The notes under the pieces are model-generated. The model was not told the DNA's origin and did not search any database. It saw nothing but the letters and a program-made list of their open reading frames with translations. Source: Symsagittifera roscoffensis (Eukaryota > Xenacoelomorpha > Acoela > Convolutidae). From it: a stretch of DNA of 64,000 bases. A program made the position numbers and the translations under genes. Each line of letters opens with the position of its first letter. Position 1 is the first letter of the stretch. Shown here one piece after another: positions 54,729 to 64,000 of this stretch. The stretch is from positions 42,558,696-42,622,695 of the forward strand of contig NC_087067.1 in the NCBI RefSeq assembly GCF_963678635.1. Direction: 5' to 3'.

Positions 54729-56111
54729 TTACTCATACCATGATATCACGACCATCAAATATACCCCCAATACCATTGCAATCAACTGGACAATAGTTGG
54801 AACAAATCTTGACTCCTCCAGAAGCTCTGGAATTACAGAAACAGTTGCTATGTAGATAAAACCACCGGCTGTGAATGGAAGAATGTACAAATTAATGAAC
54901 TCGTCTCCTAATCCCTGTGCGAGCAGTCCGATCAAGGTTCCAGACAAAGCTCCAACAGCTGTCAGAAGCTGCATCATTATAGCCTTGCGCTTGCTGAACC
55001 CCGACTGGATCAAAATCGAGAAGTCCCCAATTTCATGTGGGATTTCGTGGAATAGAATTGTCACCGTAGACACAACTCCAACTTGAGGTCCCAAAAGGTA
55101 GGAGGTTGCGATTGTTAAGCCATCTGTGAAATTGTGAGTGAAGTCAGCCACTAGATTAAGGTAGCCTGATACTTTCACCTCTTGATGACAATCAGATTCC
55201 TCTTCCTTGGACTCTTTGCTCATTTTACCTCTAGATGGTTCCGGCTTCTTCTTGCTCTTACTTTTGTCTGGAACATCTTCTGAACTTTTTTCTGAGTCGC
55301 TGGTTTTGGCTTTCTTTGCAGGTTTATCTTTTCCATGTCCTTTATTTTCTTTCCCATTTCCATGAGAATGCGCATGTGAATTTCCATGTGAATGGCTGTG
55401 TTCGCCTCCATTGCACAAACGAACAAATTTTTCGATCAAAAGAAATAGAGCAAAACCTCCGATGACTGAGAGCCAAATTGTTAAATCATGTACGTGAGCG
55501 TGTCCACCTCCGTGTGAGTGACCATGACTGTGATCATGTCCATGATGATGCCCATGATCATTACTAACGTGATGGTTCTGATACTCAACTGCATGTGGAA
55601 TAAGATGTAGAAAAGCATCTCCTAAAAGTCCTCCACTGGCAAAGCTCAAAAGAACCTTCAATAAAGGCTGATATTGGGCATCATTACTTTGCAATGGGAT
55701 AAAGAAGAGTATAAAAAATGGAGCTGCGCTTATGAGTGCAGTTGAGCCTAAAGCCTGTATCCACAAATCTTGGTCATATTTAAACGAATTATGTTTTTGT
55801 TGCCCGTGCTCACGGTGTCCGTGGTCATGATTATGGTGCCCGTGGTCATGGTCTTGATGATGGTGCCCGTGGTCATGGTGTTTGTGGTCTTGGTCATGAT
55901 GATGATGATGCCCGTGGTCATGGTCATGATGATGCCCGTGGTCATGGTCATGATGATGGTGTCCGTGATCAGCTCCGGTATTAGCTTGCTTTGAATATCG
56001 GAACTTCGCAGCGTTCATAGAACCTTCTTCATCCTCGTGATGATGACCCTCATGTGGTGCGACGTGACTTATTTGAGCGACCAGCACGCACAGCAGCAAC
56101 AATTCCCGCAT
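54729..56111 (-). CDS. SLC39A7: Zinc transporter ZIP7 (SLC39A7/Catsup), single exon, 460 aa
   Basis: ZIP7 moves zinc from ER/Golgi into the cytosol. The protein has a signal peptide (about 1-19), a very His/Asp-rich lumenal stretch (21-107, HHHDHDHGH repeats), and TM segments at about 116-138, 150-172 and 208-231. A second His-rich then Lys/Ser-rich loop follows (184-310). The ZIP core comes next: HNFTDG at 326-331 in TM4 and [10 protein letters not shown] at 355-364 in TM5, which form the metal site and are the LIV-1/ZIP7 form. Two or three more TMs end at the C-terminal WYE. Length matches human ZIP7 (469). It is intronless. An acceptor-like TTTATAG ends 4 nt before the ATG. CK2-type Ser sites in the loop cannot be assigned. 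Confidence 0.95.
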   Translation of the reverse strand: MRELLLLCVLVAQISHVAPHEGHHHEDEEGSMNAAKFRYSKQANTGADHGHHHHDHDHGHHHDHDHGHHHHHDQDHKHHDHGHHHQDHDHGHHNHDHGHREHGQQKHNSFKYDQDLWIQALGSTALISAAPFFILFFIPLQSNDAQYQPLLKVLLSFASGGLLGDAFLHLIPHAVEYQNHHVSNDHGHHHGHDHSHGHSHGGGHAHVHDLTIWLSVIGGFALFLLIEKFVRLCNGGEHSHSHGNSHAHSHGNGKENKGHGKDKPAKKAKTSDSEKSSEDVPDKSKSKKKPEPSRGKMSKESKEEESDCHQEVKVSGYLNLVADFTHNFTDGLTIATSYLLGPQVGVVSTVTILFHEIPHEIGDFSILIQSGFSKRKAIMMQLLTAVGALSGTLIGLLAQGLGDEFINLYILPFTAGGFIYIATVSVIPELLEESRFVPTIVQLIAMVLGVYLMVVISWYE

Positions 56112-56222
56112 ATTTCTATAAAATAACGGGTTCTATTGCATGCAGCACTTTATAAAAAAAAAGTAAATTATAAGAGGGGCCCTTCCGTTTAGGTACGGTT
56201 GTGCACTTTTCAATATAATTAA

Positions 56223-56260
56223 ACACAGTGGCGAAGCTGGGCTTCGCACCACTTGCAATA
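56223..56260 (+). repeat. Dispersed 38-bp hairpin motif, copy 7, just upstream of ZIP7
   Basis: ACACAGTGGCGAAGCTGGGC then TTCGCACCACTTGCAATA. It lies about 110 bp 5' of the ZIP7 start codon, so it may fall in the promoter or leader. Confidence 0.7.
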
Positions 56261-56599
56261 TAAAAAATGCCACAAATCAAAGATATTGTATTTAACGAAA
56301 ACGTTGAATGGATTCTGTTGAAAGAAAGGTAGGCATAACAAGAAAAACCGATTACAGCGCAAAAAGCACAGAATGTTCGACCTGTCTTTAAATAAATAAC
56401 ATTTTTTTATATTAGTTTCATTTTTTCTGTGTTGTAATAGTAAGATCAGAACAAAAAAAATATAAACTAGGTAGATTCGAGAGTCATAGTCAAATAGGCT
56501 AACTGGAAAACAATTTCTGTAGGTAAATGAATAGAAAAACAAAAAATGGAAACATTAAAAAAAAACATTTTATCATTTAAATAAGTTTATTGTAAAAAT

Positions 56600-58010
56600 C
56601 AGAAGAGAAACTATTAAAATGTGAAATTGAACGTTTTCGGAACTATGCCCATCGTCAGGTTTAAAAAATTGATATTAAATGATTTACAGACGTTAAAACA
56701 CCAAAAAAGACCATTATTACGTAAGAATTTATTAGTCTTTAATTTTCCTTAATTTTCTGAGCTTTTAAATCTTACTTAGCTTTTCCTTATACTAACTTTT
56801 ACACATTTAAAATTTTTATATTGACATGTAGGATATTCTGAGCCAAAAATATTTTTGGACAAATCTAAAAATTAGCTCTCTTCTCCTGAATTCATCCCAC
56901 AAATCCTCTGGGTACTGATTGGCCTTCCGTTGCTGTCTATTGATCATAATTGCTTCATGGTTAGGTTCCCATGTTGATGTGCTCTTAAAAATCCTGTGCA
57001 CCGTGCCCTCTATTATAATTCTCTTTTACTGCAGTGTTGCGCAACTTCTGACTTTTAGAAGCGAACCAGTTTTCGTTGGGTTTTGGTAACCTCCACGTTT
57101 AACTTGCTTGTTGCCATCTACTTTTAAATTAATGTCTAAAAAAACCAGGGCAATGTTCTCATTCTGTGTTTCATGTGTGAATTGTAAGTTAGGGTGCAAT
57201 TTGTTGGCAGCTTGCAATACCACGCTAGCGTCGCTTTTAAAAGTCCTTAAAATATCGTCTGCATATCGTAGGAAAAGCTTCAAACCTGTTATCGTCAGCT
57301 CACATTCACGCCTCTCATTGCACAATTCGCAGAACCGAAATTTTCTGATATGCCTATGTAATTTTTATCCGAAAAACCACCACAATCGTTATGATATCAA
57401 TTCAAACAATCCTCACATTCCACTGCCCTTGGTCTGAAAGTCGCCCTTCTATAGCATTTTGGGCATTTTCCGTTTATGTCCTCTAGGATATCATTCTTTT
57501 AAGGGATGTTTATAACCAGAAACTTCTCATAGTCTGTCAACCAAATGTTTATCAGAATGACTGCCAGGGATGCAACCATGGCCAATATATCCTTCTGTAC
57601 GTACTTTTTGTCGTTGCACTTAAAATGGACATTGCTAACAACAATGAACAAAATGCGTTTCAAAGTACTTCTTGACAAGTCAGGTGGCTCATTCTGGCTG
57701 TATAATTTCAATGGCATCTTTGAGTGGAAAAAATGTGCACAGCCTTTTCACATCCAAGGAAGTGATGCTCTCATCGGGGTATAATTTAAAATTCTCTGTC
57801 ATAACTCTAGCTGCTTCAGTGTTGGTCTCAACATTTGCACCCTCGAATTTATTAAAAAATTCCGCTAGTGTTTTATTCAGTTTCTCATAAGAACTACCGG
57901 ATAGAGGACATGTCGTAGTGCTGTTTTCTTTTTAGGTACTTTAGCCAGTCCATAGGGTCGTGCATGTTGACCGCCAGCATACCTCAACCTCGCATATAAG
58001 CCATCTGTAA
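56600..58010 (-). mobile_element. Penelope-like element, RT-containing, decayed
   Basis: On the minus strand, in order: LNKTLAEFF, then ESITSLDVK (RT motif A region) at about 57870-57730; QKDILAMVASLAVILINIW (motif B, usual form DGVAMGSPLGPxLANIF); RYADDILRTF (motif C) at about 57270; and HPNLQFTHE followed by LVFLDINLKVDG. Farther on, HEAIMINRQQ and YPEDLWDEF match the end of the GIY-YIG domain. A TCCGAAAACGTT/CCTGACGATGG sequence near 56620-56660 matches a common Penelope 3' end. The frames are broken in several places. Confidence 0.8.
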
Positions 58011-60439
58011 TCTCAGCACTTTTGTTCATGGCCAGTAATTTTTTTTTTCAATTTTTTCAAAGTTTTTCCAATTTTTCGAACAACCGAATCATTCAAATTA
58101 TCTTGCCTCTCAAGTTGTTCTGAGTCTAGCAATTCCGTCAAGTTCCCTTCATCTGTTTGTTTTTTCATGACGCAAAACCTATAAAATGTTTTTGCAAGTT
58201 TGAAGTTTTTGATTCCCAAAATGGAGCTAAAAAATCAAAAATTAACTAGAGTAAAACTAAATTTTCACGGCTTAAAAAAAGTATAGCACAAAATTTAATT
58301 TGACAAACCTTTTTGTCTCAAAATTAACCCAAAAATCAAAAACTTGAAACCGGTTTTTTTCAACACTGAAAAAATTTTCGAATGTATTTCGAAACACGAA
58401 AAAATGGCAATAATTAGAAAATATAAGTCGATCCGTGGTGCCCAATTTTGCGCTGAAAAAACTATAACTTACCCGATTAGAAAGTGCCTCACAATTTTCA
58501 AACGGTCGTCAGAAAAATTCATGAAACGCCTTTATGCAAATGTTATACAAAACAATAACTAAAGCATAAGAAAGATTCGGACTATACGAACCTTGTTCAT
58601 TTTTTTCTTCTAGCCATTAGATGAAAACGATAGCAGAAAACTTTGATGAAAAAATCGAGATCCAAAAACTTACAAATACAAAACTTTGACTAAAACCTTG
58701 CAACCAGACATCCTGCATATCTACTAAATGCTCAAGTCACTAAACGCTAAGTCAGAAAATTTATAGCTATTTTGAGACATGTTTGTCACTTTATCCAACT
58801 CTTTGATGGTACTCTAAATATTGTGAGAAAAAATTAACTGTGATGATGCACAAAATGTGCGAAAACTTTTGAATTAACATATCAGAAAGAAAAATCAGCC
58901 TGGAAGGACCAAAATCCTGAATCGCGTGCGCCACTCACCACATTCTTTTGTATACAAAACAGTGACATCAAAACTGCAAAAAAGTTTTTCGAAATCATTT
59001 TGTTAAGAGAAAACAATACGCTATGCCATTAACTAAAATCGATTTCAAGTGAAAGTTCTCTAACCTAAAACACACTAAATTACTTCAAAAATATAACTTA
59101 TACCAAGTTTTTCTAAAACAAAAAAATCGGAACCAAAAAAAGTGAAAAATTAATGCAACAAACAAAATTTCTAGCACAAAAATTAAGAAAACGTTACTTG
59201 ACTAACATGAATTTTTAACGCATAAAAAAACAGGAAACCGTGAATTACTTTTAAAAACTTGACAAAACCGTGAATTACTTTTAAAAATTTCTCATGATTA
59301 GTGGGATGGTTTTTTGGGCTGTTTGTTTCGATTTTTTCGGCTGGAGCATTATAATTTACGTCTTGGGACGCAATATAGAAAAGCAGTGTCCAGAGAAGGT
59401 GTTCAGAGAAGGGACTGCTTGTTAAAGCGCAGTACTTGAAAGAAAAGTTAGCATTAGAGTAGCTAGAGTTGAACTTGTTATTCCAATTCTTTGATTAAGA
59501 AATTTTAAAATAATGATTATGAGCTGAAAATCAATGACGTCCTAACGTCATGATTAGATATTTTATTTATACTGTTTGGGGACCTTAAATTTTCATGAAC
59601 TCTATCTGAACTCTATATGAACTGCAGTCGGAAAGTTCACAAATTGTTCCATTCCAATCTCTAACATCAAGTCGATGAAAACTTGAAACATGGAAATGCC
59701 ACAAGAATAGTTTTGCCGTTCAATGCCGAGTATACTGAAAGCACCTTATTCTATTTCTGATTCCACAGTATTAGAGCAAATTTCTTTGATTTGCATGTTG
59801 TTGTCTCTTTGTGTAATGAGGTACGGAATGTCAGAGGTGAGTCGTAGAAGCAAACCCGTGAAGTTCAGGTGGGTTCAAGAAGCAAGCAATTAAAACTCTC
59901 CGGTGTTTATTTCAAGAAACCTAGAAATTGAGCTTTGAACAAAAAACAGTTATAAAAAAGTTTCAGATTTAACTTTAATCAAAAACCTTTTAAAATTTTC
60001 AGATAAATATTTGCTTTCAGATCTTTTTAGAGTAAAGTCTGAGAGAAATAGTTCGTAGTCCAACGCGGAATTGTATGACCAAAAAAAACTGTTAACATGA
60101 AAAAATTTAGATTTGTCACGGCGATGTAATTAGCTAAGATCATTCGTTTGTCGCGATTAAAAAAACTTCGTATTTTGAATGCAGAGAAATAAATGAAATC
60201 GTTTATAGTTTGTCTTTAGTAGATGGTCAATTTTGATAGTTCCATGATATCTTTGTTCATTCGTAGAATAATCTGAGATTAAATATCTTAATTTTCAATT
60301 TCTCAATTTCTTCGTTGTCGCTTAGATTTCACCTTCTTGTTAGAAATTTTTTTTTCCAAAAACTGCTCATCTTTATTCAAAAATTTGCTCACAAAATTTT
60401 GGTTTTGTGGTCATAATGGAACTGTTTGAGTCCTTTTGT
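58011..60439. other. AT-rich intergenic DNA
   Basis: No gene was recognised. A 35-bp tandem pair around AACCGTGAATTACTTTTAAA lies at 59235-59290. Some of 58011-58240 may still be degraded Penelope 5' sequence. Confidence 0.45.
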
Positions 60440-62801
60440 AGAAGGTAGTAGTTTCCGAACCATCCAATGGTTATTTATTGAAACTATTAAGTGATGCTCG
60501 TGGCGCTGTCAGAATTGCTTCCTCTGATGCCACGATTGCCCCGTTTGATTCAACTACTCTGGAGAAACTTGAGAGTAAGCATCCGAAAACACCACTAGAC
60601 AGAAGAGTTTACCCGCAAAACGTTAACGCTACTTTAATTGTTAATGAAGACGATGTCTATAAGGCTGTCATGAGCTTCGCGCCAGGATCTGCAGGAGGTA
60701 CCACTTGTTTGCGTCCTCAACATGTGAAGGACTGTCTAAGTGATAAACTTGGTCAAGACGCCTCGAACCTGAAATCAGCGCTTACTGAGTTTGTTAATCT
60801 TCTCCTTTCCGGAAAAGTTCCAGACAGAATAAAACCCTTAATTGCTGGAGCCAATTTCAGCGCTTTCAACAAGCCCAACGGAGGCCTGCGCACTTTTGCT
60901 GTGGGAGACACACTGCGCCGAGTTGCTGGCAAATGTGCTGCCAGTATTGCCAGTTCGAAGTTCAAATCCTACTTCGCTCCCCTTCAAGTTGGGTTCGGCA
61001 CCCGGGGAGGAGCGGAAGCTGCGGTCCATGCTGTTCGGGCGTTCATCAAAAGCGCTAACGAAAACGATGTTCTGCTAAAGTTGGACTTCAGCAATGCGTT
61101 CAACCACGTTAAAACAGACTATGTCGCTGAACTCCTTGCGGAAGAAATGGCGGAACTTCTTCCGTTCTACAGACTTTGCTACGAACAGGGAAGCTTCTTG
61201 CCTTTCGGCGAGGGGTTCCTTGTCTCTGAGGAAGGGTTCCAACAAGGAGACCCTCTAGTGGTTTTCCTTTTCTGTCTGTCCATCCACAGATTTATTGTCA
61301 GATTGAAGGCCAGATTGAAAATTGCCTATATTGACGACATCACTAAATGCGACGACTGGAAGATTGTCATTGGAGATCTTCGCCTCGTCATGGTTGAGAT
61401 CGAAAAGTTCGGCTTGTCCTTGAACAATGAAAAGTGTGAAATAGTTTTCTTCAGTTCTAATCATGAGTTTTGCACCAAGGTTACCAACGAGTTCAATCTT
61501 CTGTGCCCCAGGATCAAGACTGTGCAAGACTCTGAAATTGAGCTTCTTGGCTCTGCCTTGGGACCGATCTCGATTGAAACTATTTTCAGCCAGAAGCTGA
61601 AAGCCATCCTTCTGATGAAAGAGCGGCTGAAACACGTATCCTCTCACTGTGCTTTATTCCTGCTGAAGAATTGTTTTCTCCTTCCTAAGCTGATGTACTT
61701 CTTTCTAACATCAGAAGTCTATCGGAGAACTGACCTCCTTCTCACGCTTGAGAACACAATCATAAAAATCAAGATAGATGTTGCTGTGTGGCGGCAAGCT
61801 TCACTACCAGCCTATTCTGGAGGCCTTGGTATCTTACCTCCTACTAAACTGGCTGTCGTTTCGTACCTCTCGTCTTTCCTTTCAGTCGAAGATCTAGCAC
61901 AGCAGGTCTATGCTTTTTCCCAAACTGACATAATAACGGACGCCCTTACTAGCTTTGATGCTTTCACAGCAGATAGAGCTCCCCGCGATCTTTTGAACAG
62001 CGCAAAATATACGACAAAATCACGGAAAAACAAGTTAGCCAGTTTCTCCAGGAAGCCACAGCCAATGACGCCGCCAGATTACATGGAGCTGCTTGTCTAG
62101 GAGCGAGCGACTGGCTCAACGCTATGCCCTCGAGAACTCTAGGTTTTCATATGTCAGACGAGCAGCTGAGGATCGCCGTTAGCTTCAGACTAGGTGCACC
62201 AATTTGCTCCTCACACACCTATTGGTGTGGCGCCAAGGTTGAAGCGGATGGGTCACATGCGTTTGTCTGTATTCGCAGTCGGAGTCACCATGCTAGGCAC
62301 CACCTCGGAAATGAGGTTATCCACAAAGCCCTGCAGAGTGCTCATATTCCAGCAGAATTGGAACCAGCAGGTATGTTCCGAGACGACAAGAAAATGCCAG
62401 ACGGCGTTACCCTGATGCCCTGGCGCTTGGGTCGCCCCATGGCGTGGGATTTCACCTCCGTGCATCGCCTAGCCGCCTCATATTCCACCCAAGCAGCTAC
62501 TCCATGTGTCGCTGAACTTGCCGAGTCTCGAAAAGTCAGTAAATACTCGGCCATATCACAGACACACTTCTTCCAGCCAGTTGCAGTAGAGACATTAGGT
62601 GGACTCGGCCATAGCACCTTCGACTTTGTTAATGACTTGGGTAGAAGGATATTTCTTGCCACAGGAGAGAAGAGAGCAACTGAATATCTAAGACAACGTT
62701 TGGGAGTAGCAGTGCAAATAGGAAATGCTGCAGCTATTATTGAGACGTTCAAAAGCGACCCGGACCCGCTTCATGTCAATGAACTGATCCACCACCGATG
62801 A
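60440..62801 (+). mobile_element. Non-LTR-type retroelement: reverse transcriptase followed by PD-(D/E)XK nuclease-like domain
   Basis: The first frame (to 62100, about 540 codons) has SFAPGSAGGTTCLRPQHVKD, PNGGLRTFAVGDTLRRVAG, LKLDFSNAFNHV (motif A), EEGFQQGDPL (motif B) and IAYIDDITK (motif C). The second frame (62124-62801) begins with ASDWLNAMPSR, then YWCGAKVEADGSHAFVC (a C/H cluster) and PDGVTLMPW...WDFTSVH...AELAESRKVSKY, the layout of a PD-(D/E)XK nuclease, then VETLGGLGHS and YLRQRLGVAVQIGNAA. The family normally reads as one protein; here a frameshift near 62040 separates the two halves and the 5' end is truncated by an in-frame stop at 60439. GC content and codon use are higher than around it, which fits a recent arrival. 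Clade not settled (RLE-type LINE suspected). Confidence 0.8.
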
Positions 62802-64000
62802 TTGGATACAATCCCATCTGCCCCGCTGCTCCCAGGAGTTTTCTCCACGGTAATTTCATTAAATGTTGTTATAATATTGTACTTGTAATATGGATGTTGA
62901 AAGGTGTTTTTAAATGATGGTTACGACGATGCATTTAATGCTGACCGAATAATTTGTTACATTGTCCCACAAACTATTAAGTAACGTCTGAGTTTTCTTC
63001 AGTTGAATCACGGATTGTCCCGGTCTTACACTACCATCTGGTACGGTCCAGCTTAAATTTCTGAACTCGCCTGAAGCAATATACATTACAAAGCTCGTTG
63101 ATGTCTGCAAGAAGAGCCAAATCGAGCCTGGTGAAAAACGCAAACGATCAAAACTTGCCTAAAAAACTGAAAACCTCCCGATTTTACGAATCGAATCGAT
63201 ACAAAATAGTCGCTCTCTCTGAATGTTTCTAATCTACGGTTCTTAAAGCCATTATCTCTAAGATCTTGTAAAGTTTTTGTTCTTTGAGACATTTCTTGAT
63301 AGAAATTGTGTGACAGTTTTGAAAGTTTTGGCGCCGCAAACTCTTTGATGCCAGTAATCCGAATTTTTGTTTTCTAATTTTTTTTTCAATGAGTTTCTTT
63401 CTTCATGATATGCTAGTTCTTACGCTTCAAATTTGCTGGATCAATTTTTCAAATTATTGTGTTGTCAAGTAGTGGCCAGTAACATAGCTTAAATTCACAA
63501 TGCGATAATTTGTTTTCTTTCATGTTTTCTTCGATGGCAGTGCGGAATTCACTTCCGCTGTGTTCTAAAATTATCTAATTTTTTGATTTTTTCAAATTCA
63601 ATTTTTTATTAATATATGTTGACTGAAGGTCTGAAACTATCACGGCAACCGAAGGTACTTCATTAGTCCTTCAAGGTTTTTTGTTTTTTACTTCTCTTAA
63701 GGTTTGCACTTCTTCTTTCCTGCCAAGCGGGGGATGTTTCGCGTGTTCTTGAGGGTCCGGGTTCTCGTTTAGCTTGAGCGTTAAAAGACGCTGACTGAAC
63801 CGCGTGTTTGGCATTTCGATTTATTACCAGCTTTTCATTCAATTTGAGAGCAGTTAAAATGATAGTGAACGCCGGGTTGTGTAGTTTTTTGTTGGTTGTT
63901 GTATGTCGTATAAAAATACTGCAGTTTTAAGTCCTGTTGGTACTTTATCCACATATATCACCTCATTGTCATGGTTTATGGTTACTTTTTCTGAAATTTT
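62802..64000. other. 3' flank of the retroelement and unassigned DNA
   Basis: A minus-strand open stretch at about 63110-62910 (SGEFRNLSWTVPDGSVRPGQ) follows an acceptor-like TCTTGCAG and might be an exon of a gene running off the window, but I cannot name it. The rest is AT-rich without recognised features. Confidence 0.35.

Noticed and set aside
55748-55994. Met/Val-rich plus ORF and Met/Thr-rich minus ORF over the ZIP7 His tracts
   Set aside because: They are other frames of the CATGAC/CATGATG repeat encoding His-Asp in ZIP7.
63086-63292. 68-codon minus-strand ORF near the right edge
   Set aside because: Residue make-up looks random and it overlaps another minus-strand open stretch in a different frame. 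No family recognised.

Overview
This is a piece of an AT-rich invertebrate animal genome. It has spliced genes, a nuclear tRNA gene and many metazoan-type transposable elements (Penelope-like, LINE, BEL/Pao, hAT and Tc1/mariner-type). Host exons are short and separated by 0.3-6.7 kb introns. I cannot assign a phylum. Four minus-strand genes have an intron-acceptor-like sequence only 4-13 nt before their ATG, which fits either spliced-leader trans-splicing or a short 5'UTR intron.

Host genes supported by sequence: an apolipoprotein D-like lipocalin (minus, 3 exons, 8949-10682); a FLYWCH zinc-finger fragment beside a 200-N assembly gap (plus, 11122-11457); N-acetylneuraminate lyase (plus, 2 exons, 22034-23320) followed by three broken tandem partial copies to about 26.7 kb; a COX7C-like cytochrome c oxidase subunit (minus, 31343-31567); a complete 11-exon thimet oligopeptidase/neurolysin gene (minus, 32858-47457); tRNA-Arg(TCG) inside its last intron (minus, 39579-39651); a C18orf32-like small membrane protein (minus, 54069-54362); and an intronless ZIP7 (SLC39A7/Catsup) zinc transporter (minus, 54729-56111). 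The genes belong to unrelated pathways: peptide turnover, sialic acid breakdown, respiration, ER/Golgi zinc release and lipid-ligand transport. No functional cluster is evident.

Layout: 0-1.8 kb, start of a reverse-transcriptase element; 3.3-6.7 kb, degenerate Penelope-like copies with a local 510-bp duplication; 8.9-11.5 kb, lipocalin and FLYWCH; 12.5-13.1 kb, a tRNA-derived repeat; 13.9-19.6 kb, three tandem copies of a 1.5-2.1 kb unit carrying LINE debris; 20-21.3 kb, a hAT remnant; 22-26.7 kb, the sialate lyase array; 26.9-27.6 kb, a long foldback element; 28.9-30.7 kb, a BEL/Pao integrase fossil between 134-bp direct repeats; 31-47.5 kb, COX7C and thimet oligopeptidase, whose last intron holds a satellite, three nested TIR elements and the tRNA; 47.5-54 kb, AT-rich intergenic DNA with a dispersed 38-bp motif; 54-56 kb, C18orf32 and ZIP7; 56.6-58 kb, another Penelope-like copy; 60.4-62.8 kb, a nearly full reverse transcriptase plus PD-(D/E)XK nuclease element.

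I found no clearly new biological system. The points most worth checking are two GC-AG introns in one gene, the acceptor-before-ATG pattern, the sialate lyase array with an identical second copy of its last exon, the nested hAT-type insertions with intact target-site duplications, and the two-monomer alternating satellite.
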